Under the pieces are notes generated by a model. The model was not told the origin of the DNA. It made no database searches and worked only from the letters and a program-made list of their open reading frames with translations. A DNA stretch of 64,000 nucleotides from Peronospora farinosa (lineage: Eukaryota > Oomycota > Peronosporomycetes > Peronosporales > Peronosporaceae): contig CANTFK010000990.1 of assembly GCA_947646735.1 (NCBI GenBank), positions 620,001 to 684,000 of the forward strand, written 5' to 3'. Each line of letters starts with the position of its first letter. The first letter of the stretch is position 1. Shown one piece after another: positions 20,686-32,197 of the stretch. The position numbers were made by a program, and so were the translations under genes.

Positions 20686-21041
20686 ATATCTGCCTTCCCC
20701 CTTTTATTTGCAAGGGGGTGCAAATAATCATAAAGTGGGGGTGCAAATATTATTTTCCTATCGTGCTCTAGCAAATTTATTGACGAACTACTCGGACTAA
20801 CGCCATGACAAGTTTTTGTAATGAAAAATGATATATGTATTGTATTTTTCGGGTAAATAAAAACTATACCAAGTAAAAACAAATATAATAAAAACTTGAG
20901 ATATATATTGAGTATACTATCCGTATGGCATGACCGACTGGCAAATCATTTAATCACAATAGCCAAATTGATCAACAATTGTAGCACTTCATGTAAACTT
21001 TGCGACTTAGACAACCAATAGAAAAGAATCAAGTATACGCC
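20686..21041. other. Intergenic, between Copia-1 and the RING gene
   Basis: AT-rich. The motif GGGGGTGCAAAT occurs twice (about 20715 and 20738), and its complement occurs near 5840. No promoter motif was identified with confidence. Confidence 0.35.
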
Positions 21042-22253
21042 ATGGCAGCACGACGAGACGAGTACTTGCAGGACCAGGAGCTATTTGTGACTCTAGCGGA
21101 AGATTCCAAGTCTGTTCTATTTGAACTCGGATCACTTCTTAATCAGCACTATCGGGACCGCAATCCAGCACATGAGACACAGCAAGTTCTTCGACGCAAG
21201 AACGAGACAATCAAGCGTTTGAATCAGTTTATTACAAGACAGCAGAGATCGCGTGAATGGGGAGAAAGGTTCGACCAAGAAACGTATGAAAACCAACAAT
21301 CGATTATTGAAAGACTTAAGAAACAGCTGCAAGATCAAAAAGCAGTCTTTGACCGTGAACGAACGCGTTTACAGCAGCAAGCGGTCCGTTCAAGTGCTCA
21401 GGGAGAATTGGGCTCGTCACTTAGGAGGGTGTTACCACAATTGCGGGAATTGCTCGAGGCTTATGACCGTGAGCAAGGACAATCTGTCAACTACACTCAT
21501 GCTGGGACAACAAGTGCTGTCAAATCCTCTAATGAAGAATTAAGTCGGCGTTTGAAAGAGATGGAGACTGACTTTGATGCAGAACGAGAGAATCTTATGG
21601 AAGAAGTAGATGACGCACTCGCTACTCAACGGGAGATCATCCAACAGAATTGGATAGACAGAGAAGCAGCGCTTACGTGCCCAATTTCGTTGGATTTGTT
21701 TGAGGATCCGGTCATTACTACATGTTGTGGAAAAACCTTCTCATCCGATGCGTTAAAACGAGCACTGGAGCAGAATCACCAATGTCCAGTTTGTCGCTCG
21801 TACACAATTACGGTTTGTGAAAACCGTGACATTGCAAATTTGGTGGAGCTCCACAGCACGGAGCTGCTGGATTTGCCAGAATATACTGTAACGAGCTCCA
21901 CGACAGGAAGGTTAGCGGTGGAAGAAGGATCCGATCGTGACCGTGAATTGATGACGTCAGCCCGACCAAATGACAGCGTCCACGCTAGGGCGGATACTCC
22001 TCATCGGGAATCTTCAAGGACGACGGCTTACTCGGGCTCAAGTAGCTTGTCCACACCAACTGTCTCATCTCAAGCACCTCAACGCATGGTTTCGAGAAAT
22101 GTCTCGGCGTCAGCCTCTACAGCCAACACTACGCTACCGAGGGTTGCGCAAACTTCTTCGAGGGCAAATGCTTCCACTCTACAGTCAAACAATCGTGAAC
22201 AATACGTACCGCAGTCGTACATTGGACACTATGACTCGGACTCGGACTACTAG
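21042..22253 (+). CDS. Coiled-coil RING/U-box-type protein, putative E3 ubiquitin ligase
   Basis: 403 residues from the first ATG in frame (21042); no intron is needed. Residues about 45-205 are charged and heptad-like and are probably a coiled coil for dimerisation. At about 211-255 lies a RING/U-box fold, beginning CPISLDLFEDPVITTCCGKT and ending CPVCRSYT. It has fewer zinc ligands than a classical RING, so it is U-box or degenerate RING in type. Such domains recruit ubiquitin-loaded E2 enzymes. The tail from about 290 is Ser/Thr-rich and probably disordered, and ends in an acidic/Tyr motif (YDSDSDY). No signal peptide or membrane segment is seen. The gene is on the same strand as MCM8, 378 bp upstream. 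Substrate unknown. Confidence 0.8.
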   Translation: MAARRDEYLQDQELFVTLAEDSKSVLFELGSLLNQHYRDRNPAHETQQVLRRKNETIKRLNQFITRQQRSREWGERFDQETYENQQSIIERLKKQLQDQKAVFDRERTRLQQQAVRSSAQGELGSSLRRVLPQLRELLEAYDREQGQSVNYTHAGTTSAVKSSNEELSRRLKEMETDFDAERENLMEEVDDALATQREIIQQNWIDREAALTCPISLDLFEDPVITTCCGKTFSSDALKRALEQNHQCPVCRSYTITVCENRDIANLVELHSTELLDLPEYTVTSSTTGRLAVEEGSDRDRELMTSARPNDSVHARADTPHRESSRTTAYSGSSSLSTPTVSSQAPQRMVSRNVSASASTANTTLPRVAQTSSRANASTLQSNNREQYVPQSYIGHYDSDSDY

Positions 22254-22631
22254 TATTTTTTAGTAGCTAAAGTGGCAGCGTGAATGAAAACTTCTAAGCT
22301 TTCTCGGAAGCTTTTCAACGAATTAACTTGAAGTAGTGAAAACAACAATTGTAAGAAGAAAGAGGTACTGGGTGCGTTGTGAGGCAAACAGCGCCAACAT
22401 GTTAAGGGACTTGTGAAGATAAAAAAGAGAGAGAGGAACTGCCCGGCATTTGTGGTTTCAACAATGTCCAGATTCGTACGACAGGCCATGAACGAGTTGT
22501 AGTAATGATAATAAAAACAATGCGTATTATATTCGTCTAAATAATATTTCAAAGCAAACATTATCATGTTAGTCAAAACTTACGTAATTTATCAGCAATA
22601 TTCTAAATTTTATAAATTCTTTTCAAGAATA
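22254..22631. other. Intergenic, RING gene to MCM8
   Basis: About 380 bp, AT-rich toward MCM8. An ATG at 22566 is in frame with MCM8 exon 1 and could start a 22-residue longer form. I see no other feature. Confidence 0.4.
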
Positions 22632-25374
22632 ATGCATCAATATGACTCATATAATCGTAGCAGTTTGGTAGACACCGCCACGAGTGTGTGGAACCAGTAT
22701 TACCCAGAAGACCATAATATAGGCATTCGGCAGCCCGGTGAGACTCGCTCCATGCAATATTATAATCCAATCAGTGACACCGACGGCCGCTTTCAAGCTG
22801 CCATGACTTTTCTCAATTGTTTCCGACATGGCCAGCAATGGGCGCCATTACTTCAAGTAAAGAAATAATTATTATTGCAATTTTTTATCTGCATAAAAAT
22901 GGTCATAGGATTAATACAAATTTAATTTAAATAACAATATTTATGTGACAGTGTGATCTGACGCAAACAAATGTGACGGTGGTGTGGCTGCACTACTCGG
23001 AGCTCATTCGGACCGGCACGGAGGACTTTGAGCGAGCTGTGACGGAGAATATCGAAGACGTATTGCTTTGTTTAGGCATCGCCTTGTGTATGCGGCGACA
23101 TGAACTTCGAGTGGAAGAAGAAGAAGACATCACACGGAAACGAAGTGTGCCCGTAGATCGCACCAAGATCACCGTTCGACTCCATGGAGTGACGCCCGTG
23201 CTGCCTATTGCAGCATTAAAAGCTGATGTCGTGAACCAGTTTGTCAGTGTTGTCGGTACAGTCGTGAGAGTGAGTGCTATCAAGCCGCTAGTCACGAGGT
23301 GTGACTTTGTGTGTGCCAAGTGCAATGAAGCTACGTCCAGAGCATTTCCAGACGGAAAGTTTACTCCACCACAATCGTGTGAGAATGCAACTTGCCGAGG
23401 GAGAACACTGCTACCGAATCGATCGTCGGTAAATACGGTGGATTACCAGAAAATCAAGTGAGTGGGAAACAAACAAGGAGACTGCTTGCATCTACTTACC
23501 TGTACGCACTATTATTTGCCTGTCGTAAAGGCTCCAGGAAATGGAAACTACAGATGTTGGTCCTGGCCGCATGCCACGAATGGTAACACTTCACTTGGAT
23601 GAGGTTCGACGTGTATAACCATTAACGAGGTTATGGTTTTATCCACAGATTGAGGTGGAATTGTACGAAGACCTTGTGGATTCCTGCATTCCTGGTAACG
23701 TAGTGACAATCTCAGGTATTGTTAAGAGCATCAACTCGGAAATTCATGAAGGTAGATACGGCAAGCGTGCGCAGGCAAACAGTCTTTATATTTTGTACAT
23801 CAGCGCTAACTCAGTTGAAAACTCAGCCAAGGTATGCAACTTCGCACTTGGCCGCCTACTGACGTTTAGATGTTTGACCTTACTAAAGTGGCTATCGCTG
23901 TTTGTTCTAGGTGGACAAGGACAAAGATAAAGCTTCGGACATTAATTTTACCAAGAAAGATCTGGAGCAGATCAGCAACATCATCAACCAGGGCAATGTG
24001 TTCGACCATCTTGTTCATTCCTTGTGTCCAGGCATTTACCGCAATGACATTGTAAAAGCTGGTCTGGTTTTAGCTCTGCTGGGCGGAACCCGGAACTCGG
24101 ACGATAAGGACACTACATGTTTGCGCAGAGCGGATTCACATGTGCTTGTTGTTGGAGATCCAGGACTGGGTAAAAGTCAATTGCTTCGGGCTGTGTCCAT
24201 GGTTGCACCACGAGCTGTGTACGTTGGTGGAAACACGACCACGACGACGGGGTTGACTGTTACAATGGTGAAAGATGGATCTGGCGATTACGCGCTGGAA
24301 GCCGGTGCACTCGTTCTTGCAGACCAGGGTGTATGCTGTATTGATGAGTTCGATAAAATGGGAATTGACTACCAGGCATTGCTAGAAGCGATGGAGCAAC
24401 AAAGCATCAGCATTGCAAAAGCAGGTATTGTGTGCAATCTGAATGCACGGACATCGGTCGTCGCTGCTGCTAACCCTAGCGGTGGTCACTACGACCGTAG
24501 TCGCTCAGTGGGAGAGAACCTGAAAATGAAAGCTGCACTGCTGTCGCGCTTCGACCTTGTTTTCATCCTGTTGGACCGACCAGACGAAGAGAGAGATCGA
24601 CTGTTGTCAGAGTACGTGATGAACTCGCATGCGCGCGGCAAGCGAAGACCAAGGAAACGTATGCGAGACAACAATGCATCAATGCCTTTTCAAACCTCCA
24701 GCCGCTACGTTGACGAACCAGCAGTAAGCGGCTACGAAGAGGCTGCAACGTCTGGTCGTCGAATGCTGTCGCATCGTCTCCGTCAGAACGCATCCGAGTT
24801 CAGTGCAAACGCCATTCCTCTCTACTTTGTGCGGAAGTTCATCGCTTATGCTCGCCGGTACGTGCATCCACGTCTGTCATCCCAAGCTGCTGCCGTGCTC
24901 CAAAAGAAGTACTTGGAGCTGCGTTCAGCGGGTGAGGGTCGGCAGAACCCGATGGATGGTATACCCATTACAACACGACAGCTCGAGTCGCTGATCCGCC
25001 TCTCACAAGCACGCGCCCGAGCTGAACTCGCCGAAACTGTGTCTGCCGAGCACGCTCAAGACGTTGTTGACATCATGCAAGAGTGTTTGCTGGACACGTA
25101 CGTCACTGAAGACGGCAACCTTGACTTTGGCCGCAGTGGAGGCATGAGTCTGGCCAAAAAGGTCAAGGCGTACGTCGCTCGACTTATGAAAGCTGCAGCT
25201 AGACGCAACACTTCTCTATTTTCCATGACCGATCTGCTTGAAGTCGCCGATAGTATGGGACTTCAGGTGGACGACTTTCGAGATTTCGTGGAAATTCTAC
25301 GCAATGAATGCTACTTGCTGAAGAGAGGTCCTGGACAGTTTAAAGTGCAAGTATCATCGTACAACATGATGTGA
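22632..25374 (+). CDS. MCM8: MCM8, minichromosome maintenance 8 DNA helicase
   Basis: Five exons give 809 residues (human MCM8 is 840): 22632-22856, 22952-23457, 23531-23582, 23649-23831 and 23911-25374. The introns are 66-95 bp, all GT-AG, and the joined frame is continuous. The exon 3/4 join gives GRMPRM-IEVELYEDLVDSC, as in other MCM8 proteins. The N-terminal zinc region (CDFVCAKC ... CENATC) lies near residues 190-230. In the AAA+ core, Walker A is GDPGLGKSQ (about 404), Walker B is CIDEFDKM (about 465) and the arginine finger is SRFDLVF (about 534); a winged-helix end follows. MCM8 works with MCM9 in homologous recombination and crosslink repair. I assign MCM8 rather than MCM2-7 or MCM9 from whole-length similarity. 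All catalytic motifs are intact. Confidence 0.92.
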
Positions 25375-26542
25375 ACCAAGGCACAAGATGCTCTAACCAG
25401 AGCTATTCGAGTATCCGAACAGGCGAGAAACAAAAGCTCAAGTTGTGTCTGTCATTCTACCAAGAAGTCCAATGACAAAGTTTAAACTACGACGTGCAAC
25501 TCTACTTGATGTTAAGCTTCTCACGACGAGCCTTTATCTGCTGGTCCACGATTTCCTGTGGTCTCTCGGAAGAAAAGAGGTCGTGACCAGCCTTTTGTTC
25601 TATGGAGACAAACGAGAATAAAAGCGTGTTAACAAATACGATAGTAGAAGAAGCGGTTGAGTGCGACTAACGGAGCGTACGTTTTCGGATAACGGGGTAC
25701 GAACAAATGGCCAAGCAAATGCATGTACCGACAAATACTTTGCCATTCTGTCCAAATGGCAACTTTTTGAGAAACGTGAGCAGCATTTTGATCTGACTGA
25801 ACGCCTTGTGCTTATGAGGTGCTCAGTACCCTGTTTGAATCGCTAGCGAAAATGACAGGGTACTTGTTTGAGATGATTGGCTGCGTTGGGTTGAAGTAGT
25901 GCCACCAATCATCACTTAGGACGATAATTGGAGTGCTTTACACTATGCTCTGTACTGTACAGAGAGAGACGGCCTTCTTATTGCAACTGACTGACTGGCA
26001 GCGGCAAACCTATTGCAACACCCTCTCTCGGCGACTGCTCTATACGCCCGTAGGCGCTTACGGCCACCTGAGTCGCTACGAAAAAAGTACCATTTGATAC
26101 TGGACGTCAGCACAAAATCCCCATGGCTCGTTGCTGTCAAGTTGCAACTAACATGACTTTAATGATCATAGGTCGTAATCAGAAACATGAGTCACTGTTT
26201 CCGACAACTGCATGATACGTCGTTATGCCCCAGGGCGAACTGCTGGCATTAACATTTCAATACATTTTTACCTTGTTTATTATGGGGCAAATTGTGCTTG
26301 TCGCCAATTTGCCATGAATTAATCACGTTATATCAGGCTCTTCAGACATGTATCTGTTTTGTTCTCTGCCGTCATCATGGGTGTCCTTCGCCTTACGTTT
26401 AACATTTAAAAGTCCACAATCCTGCGACATGTATCATTTCGAACCTGCCTTCAAAACCTGTTGAAACCGATCGCATCAAGGGAGGCAAACGCCTGTCTAA
26501 AGTCATAAGAGAAGCCACACATAGCTATCGTTGGAGCTGATC
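25375..26542. other. Intergenic, MCM8 to formin
   Basis: About 1.2 kb. A 61-codon plus frame (25661-25846) and minus frames show no recognisable domain. I see no repeat, tRNA or clear promoter box. Confidence 0.4.
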
Positions 26543-29500
26543 ATGGAGGGGACTACGCGTCGAGGTCTATTCTCGCCCACAAACACGAGTGAGTTAAGTC
26601 CCGCCGCAGCTGCAGCTGCAGCTGTAACCCCCACTAGATGCCGCATGCGTTCGTCACTAGGCAGTAGACTCAGTATGGCACCAGAGGACGCGTTTGCACG
26701 TGAGCCCGAGTGTGGCGTATGCTCCAAGTCGTTTAATATTTTGCGTCGTCGTCATCACTGTCGTTGCTGTCACATTGCCGTGTGTAAAGAGTGTGGATGC
26801 AAGGCAATTGACCGTAAAAAGACAGAGCGAATGCGACCACAATGGTATTGTATGGGCTGCTTGAATGATGACGCAACGCTCGAGATTACAAGCATCAGAT
26901 TACCTAGTGGGAGTAAACGTCGAATGTCATCGACGTTTAGTGTCCCACCGAATCCGCCCCAAGTCACAAATGTGAGTAGGGTTGGACAAGTTGAAGTTAC
27001 ACCGGCTGTTTTTTTTGGTGGTGATTACTGTTGCTAATGTTCGAGCTTTTTTCTTTGTATTTTTTTACGTGATTGACAGTTAACGAGCACAGCTAAGTTT
27101 TGTATTGAATGTGGCTATGAATTACCACCACGAGTCAAGTTCTGTATTGAGTGTGGTACATCAGTGAGGCAACAGTTGATGTCTCCAGTGAGTGTATCAG
27201 ATGTCGGAGTCGGAGAAGTAGATCGAGGCAATCAAGGATCAAATCTTGTGGTTATTGATGAATCAAATGGATCACCAATGGATCAGACGGACGGATCAGA
27301 AGATGACGCACCTGTGGAAGAGGAAGAGGAAGTTATGGTGGTGGATATTGCGAGAGACATTGTTGAAGCGACTCCAGAAGCAGATGAAGAAGCAGCAGCA
27401 AACACAAAAGAGGTTGAGGAACTTGTGGCGCAATTGCAGGCTGAGAATGAAAAGCTACGCAATCGTGTTGCGAAGTTTAAGCACAGGATATCGGAATCAG
27501 AATGTCGACGGCTGGAAAGAGAGGAGGAACACGCACGTGCAGTATCGGAGGCCACTGCTGCTGCTGCCGCTGCTGCTACGGCTGCTGCTACGGCTGCTGT
27601 GGAAGCACAAACAAACAAACAAAGAGCATTGGAACCGGCTTCTCAGGCTGCATCGACTGAGGTAGTGGAGAAGGCACCTAATAGCAATGGAACGGGTATT
27701 GCAGCTAAATATCACCCAGACTATTCGAAGTTTTTCAAGTTATTGACAATGGGACTGCCTGCTGAACAGGTGAAGATAAAGATGCAAGCGTCAGGCGTCG
27801 ACCCGTCGATTCTTGATGAACCAGATGTAATCATTGGTGGTGCTGTTTCAAGTACAAATAATGTGACAGCTGTGCCTATGACGTCGAGTGGCAACTTCGT
27901 GAAGGAAGACGAGCAATACGCTAAATTTTTCAAGCTTCTGAAGATGGGAATGCCTTCTGAGCAAATCAAGCTGAAAATGACCTCAAGTGGTCTGAATCCG
28001 GACCTTCTTGACACGCCGGATGCACTAATGCCGGGATCTGGTGTTGCGGCAACACTAGCAGCGACATCCAACCAGGTGATGACGGTGAAGGAAGACCCAG
28101 GCTACGAGAAATTCTTCAAGTTGTTGAAAATGGGGATGTCGGCCGAGCAAGTAAAAATGAAGATGAGTGCCGCAGGCGTAAATGCAGACTTGCTCGACAC
28201 GCCTGATGCACCGTCACCTAACCAGAAGGAAGCAGGTAGTAGCGGCGGTGGTGGCGGCCTTCTTGCTGGTCTTCCTCCTCCAGCGGAGGCGGTAAAGGTA
28301 GATCCGTCGGTACTAGAAGCGAGCTTGACTGTAAAGCTGGGTAAACCGACAACACCCGAGCAAAGTGAGGAGTCTCAGCTTCCAAAGAAGGACACTGTGA
28401 AGCCAAACGTCGAATTACGCCCGCTCTTTTGGACTCGTGTGCCTGTCAACGTGGTAAGTAGCACCGTGTGGATGAAGCTGAACGATTCGCGTGCCAAGCT
28501 GGACGTAGAGGAAATGGAGTGGATGTTTCGCAAAAACCCGGTAGAGGTATCAAAAAAGCAGGATGAAAAGAGGAAGGAAGCTGAAAAGGTACCAGTCCAT
28601 CCGAAAGAAGTACTCCTTTTCGACCCGAAGAGGCAGCAAAATGTGGCAATCGCGATTGCTCGATTCAAAATGTCATCGAAGGACATTAAAGAAGCCATAT
28701 ACGCTTTGGATGGCCAGAAGCTTGGGTCTGAGGTGGTGAATGTGCTGATTTCTATTTCACCTACGCTGGAAGAAATTGACATGCTCAAGAATTACGACGG
28801 GGATGCAAAGCTGCTCGGAAATGTGGAAAAATTCTTCCTTGATCTTTTGACCATCCCGCGCTACACTCAGCGAATTAAGTGCTTTAGATACAAGTTACAG
28901 TTTGAGAATCGTATTCTGGAAACACAGGCGCAGATGGATACACTGGTTGCTGCTACGGACCAAGTGACCGAGAGCGACAAGTTTCGCCGTGTCCTGGAGC
29001 ACATTTTGGCGATCGGCAACTACTTGAATGGTGGCACGCCTCGTGGTGGTGCTTACGGCTTCAAGTTGGATACCCTTATGAAGCTGCACACACTGAAGTC
29101 AGTTGATCCTCGAATCACTTTGATGCACTTCCTATTACATCAGCTGGAAGAGAAGACCCCGGACGTCATTACGTTTGCCGGAGAAGTTCCACATATTGTG
29201 GAGGCTAAAAGGTTGTCACTTGATCAATTGCGGGCCGACTTGTCCTCCTACAACGCCGAACTAGCGATGTTGAAGGGTCAAGTGCGTGCTTCTAAGAGTG
29301 ATCATATTGAGGGTGACAAATTTTACGAGGTGATGACTCCGTTTGCGAAAGACGCGGAGGAGGTGCTGGAGGAGCTGGGGCGTGACTTCACTGGTCTGAA
29401 GACGTCTTATGAAGAGCTTGTGAGCTCTTTTGGCGAGGACCCCAGGAAACTCGGTCCGATGGAGTTTTTCACTATTCTATACGAATTTGTGACCGAGTTC

Positions 29501-30370
29501 AAGAAGGCCTACCGCCAAAATCAAACGAAGGAATATCAAGCTATCTACGAAGAGGCTGCAGCTGCGCGCGTTGCTGCTGAAGCCGAAAAGGCTGAGCGAC
29601 TAAAGTGTGAAGCTGAGGAACGCCAACGACAAGAAGAGGACCGACAAGAAAAGTCGCAGGAGACCAGGGGTATTTATGCCGATATCATGTCCGTCATCAC
29701 TACCTGGGCTGCGAAGCATTCGCCTGGCAACGAAGATGCGGTGATTGAGCAGTTCAAGGACATGTCACGGAAATTTGGCATGGACGAATTAACAGCTGAC
29801 GCGTTTTGTGACCAAGTGCGGCAGTGTGTTGGGTCAAAATGTGCAAGTAAAATTATCCCGAACAGTGCCAAGCTATTATCCGATGAGGAAAAGCAGAGTG
29901 CGTTGCTGGAGGCATTTGCACGCTTCAAAGAGGCTCTGAAGAAAGAAAAAGAGTCGAAGAAACAACAGCGCAACTCACTCGTGTCTCCGCCATCTGAAGG
30001 GCGTGAGAGAGCGGGGTCCTCTTCGGCAGGCCGCAGACGCAACAAGGTTGTTCCAATCAAAGACGTTGAACCCGTTGTCGGAGAAGAAGCACAGCTATTG
30101 CACAAGTCTATCCTAGAAGCAGTCCTCGTGGCGTTCGGTGGTGATGTGAAGAAGATGAAGTCATTTACGTCACATACTCGAAAGTACGGGAACGAGCAGA
30201 TCACGGCGCACGAGTTTTACCAATATTTAATTGATTCCTTCGACCCCGACTTCGTTGGACGTCTCGTGCCGGACCTTGCGCGTCTACTGCAGGATTCGGA
30301 GAAACGACACGCATTGATTCGTGCGCTGTGTGAAAGCGCACCGGGTTGGGCAAAGTTTGCAGGTTTATAG
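26543..30370 (+). CDS. FYVE-zinc ribbon-WASHC3-like-FH2 formin
   Basis: Two exons (26543-26971 and 27080-30370; GT-AG intron of 108 bp, phase 0) give about 1239 residues. In order: an Ala-rich start; a FYVE-like zinc finger (about 55-108) with the signature RRRHHCRCC but no WxxD box; a double zinc ribbon straight after the intron (KFCIECGYELPPRVKFCIEC); an acidic region; a coiled coil; a poly-Ala tract; and three repeats of about 38 residues (near 357, 422 and 486) of the type KFFKLLKMGM ... LLDTPDA, resembling the conserved motif of WASH subunit WASHC3/CCDC53. An FH2 domain (about 587-957) begins LRPLFWTRVP and includes GNYLNGGTPRGGAYGFKLD. Then come a coiled coil and two related C-terminal repeats (about 1007-1097 and 1147-1239). 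FH2 nucleates and elongates actin; FYVE binds PI3P membranes. No long poly-Pro FH1 is seen. Confidence 0.88.
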
Positions 30371-30879
30371 AGAGACGTCTTGGTGAGCGTCGATCGAAAC
30401 AGCATTGTGACCTGTCCGTTTGTCATGTGGACCTAGAGGTTGATAGGTGGTATGAACTGGACAGGAAGCTAACAGAAGTCGCTGTCCATAGGCAGTGACT
30501 AAATTTTAATGTGGTGGAGTCAATGCGCTGAGTGGTAATTTCAAACGATACGTAGTTTTGCGACAACAGTGGGAAAGTCGTGTACTGCATTTGCAACACG
30601 CCAGGTCCAGGAGTGTACTGTCTTATTCTTGCATAGCACGCCACAGGTGCATCTACTCCGCGCTTCATGTCACTTATAGCTCTCATGCTGATAGTACTGA
30701 GCTTCATGCCACTTGTTCATAGTAATATTTTCTAGAATTAGCACCGTGCTAGTTCTATCGTAGTACTATTTTCTATAATTAGAACCGTGCTAGTTCTAAG
30801 AAATATTACTTAGAAATGGTGTTATTTAGTGTGTCACGGGTGTGTGTAAGGCACACATACAATACATCAGTTTTGACTA
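30371..30879. other. Intergenic, formin to methyltransferase
   Basis: About 500 bp. It contains an imperfect direct repeat of about 35 bp around AGAACCGTGCTAGTTCTA (near 30735 and 30778). No other feature is seen. Confidence 0.4.
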
Positions 30880-31935
30880 ATGCTGTGTATCTTGTCGTTA
30901 CTCTCATCGCTCGTCATGTCTCCAGCAATGACATTATCATCTCCACCATTGACGTTGCGTGTGGAATTCCAGCAACAATTTAGACAATTCGAGCAATTAC
31001 ATGGTCCAATGACACTACGATTGACACATGGTCCCGTTTCATTAATTGAACTGCAGGACATTATTCAGCAACACTTGACACAATATTTCGAGACTCCAGC
31101 CACTAAACTTGACATTAAAATTGAAATTCATGACCAGAAATTACAACGATTTACACCACTCAAGGAGCTATCACAACTAAGACGTCGTTCACGATTGAGT
31201 GTGATTTTCACAAACACGTCCGAACTATTCCAAGATCACACGTGTCTAGCACTCCCATCGAGAATCTTTGGCTTCAATGCGGCGGCTACAAATGACAAGA
31301 TTATTATTGATAAAAGAGTGGTACATATTGAAGAAGTGGGGAATGCCGGCAAAGGCACAGGGCTAACAACGTGGGATGGATCGGTGGTACTAGCCAAGTA
31401 TCTGGAATATCAACGTCGTGATGATATTGCTGGCAAAAAAATTGTAGAATTGGGGGCTGGGACTGGACTTGTAGGGATCGCTGCTGCGTTGCTTGGAGCA
31501 CAAGAGGTGATTCTTTCTGATCTTGACTATGTGATTGACAATCTTGCGAACAACGTGGCAGAGACAATGAAGCTAGCAGCTAATGCTAATCGACCCGTTG
31601 ACTGTGACGTCTCTACTCGTGTATTGAACTGGTTTGATCCACCCATAAACTTGGGAGACATTGACTTTATATTGGCCTCGGACGTTGTATGGATTGAGGA
31701 ACTTATTCCACCACTCGTGGCAACTGTTGACCTATTGCTACGTCATTCAGCTGTAAAGACTGAGATTCTCATGTCGTATCAGAAGCGCAGCATTGTGTCC
31801 GACCAAGTGCTAGTCAGTGAATTGAAGCGCTACAATTTCGTTACGACGCGTGTACCAGTGACAAATTTACATCCCGAGTTTTCTACCGATCGTATCGATG
31901 TGTGGATCATTAAAAGGGACGACAGAAGGAACTAG
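30880..31935 (+). CDS. METTL21/family-16-like protein methyltransferase
   Basis: 351 codons from the ATG at 30880; later in-frame ATGs (30916, 30931) would remove a hydrophobic start and are possible. Residues about 20-125 form an N-terminal region without a familiar domain. A Rossmann methyltransferase core follows: GLTTWDGSVVLAKYLE, the AdoMet-binding motif ELGAGTGLVG (about 190), acidic motif II LSDLDYVIDNL, and a post-motif SDVVWIEELI (about 267). This order is typical of the seven-beta-strand lysine methyltransferase family 16 (METTL21, METTL22, FAM86 relatives), which modify chaperones, elongation factors and similar proteins. The exact substrate cannot be deduced. Intronless, with no obvious defects. 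Confidence 0.82.
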   Translation: MLCILSLLSSLVMSPAMTLSSPPLTLRVEFQQQFRQFEQLHGPMTLRLTHGPVSLIELQDIIQQHLTQYFETPATKLDIKIEIHDQKLQRFTPLKELSQLRRRSRLSVIFTNTSELFQDHTCLALPSRIFGFNAAATNDKIIIDKRVVHIEEVGNAGKGTGLTTWDGSVVLAKYLEYQRRDDIAGKKIVELGAGTGLVGIAAALLGAQEVILSDLDYVIDNLANNVAETMKLAANANRPVDCDVSTRVLNWFDPPINLGDIDFILASDVVWIEELIPPLVATVDLLLRHSAVKTEILMSYQKRSIVSDQVLVSELKRYNFVTTRVPVTNLHPEFSTDRIDVWIIKRDDRRN

Positions 31936-32164
31936 AAGGCAATGGTCGAATAGAACCAGAAAACTGACTATAACCTTCATCAGCGTAATCTTGTGATGGA
32001 CTGGAGGCATCCAAACATTTCGACTGGCGTGGAAGCTTGGTGAATGTCTAATCGAATATCCGCTAGAATCTAATTATTCTTCCACTCTATATATCCGTTA
32101 TTCCTCGTATCTACGTCAATCACACTCTAAGAATTAATGAATATGTTTTACTTATCATAACGTG
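31936..32164. other. Short intergenic region before SHMT
   Basis: About 230 bp of AT-rich sequence. No gene is seen. Confidence 0.35.
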
Positions 32165-32178
32165 TCATTCTTGTATTT
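32165..32178 (+). promoter_or_regulatory. Oomycete-type Inr/FPR-like element of SHMT
   Basis: TCATTCTTGTATTT matches the oomycete initiator plus flanking promoter region consensus (TCATTYYNCAWTTT) at 12 of 14 positions. It lies 20 bp upstream of the start codon, as expected for the short leaders of this group. Confidence 0.45.
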
Positions 32179-32197
32179 GCTTCGTTCCAGTAAGAAG

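Noticed and set aside
20462..20720. TTTGC as target-site duplication of Copia-1
   Set aside because: TTTGC flanks the 12827 LTR and occurs at about 20706, but only if the right LTR end is moved about 20 bp into sequence not shared by the two copies. Not supported well enough to annotate.
22566..22631. Longer MCM8 start at the ATG at 22566
   Set aside because: The extra 22 residues (Tyr/Phe/Lys-rich) look like AT-rich leader. The ATG at 22632 starts the MCM8-like sequence. Not excluded.
23583..23606. MCM8 exon 3 extended to a GT at 23604
   Set aside because: It would insert residues absent from other MCM8 proteins. The donor at 23583 joins GRMPRM to IEVELYEDL as expected.
25661..25846. 61-codon gene after MCM8
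   Set aside because: No domain, no homology recognised, no promoter or intron signal; chance frame length.
27283..27715. Minus-strand Ala/Ser-rich frames opposite the formin
   Set aside because: Shadow frames of the poly-Ala and Glu-rich tracts of the real gene.
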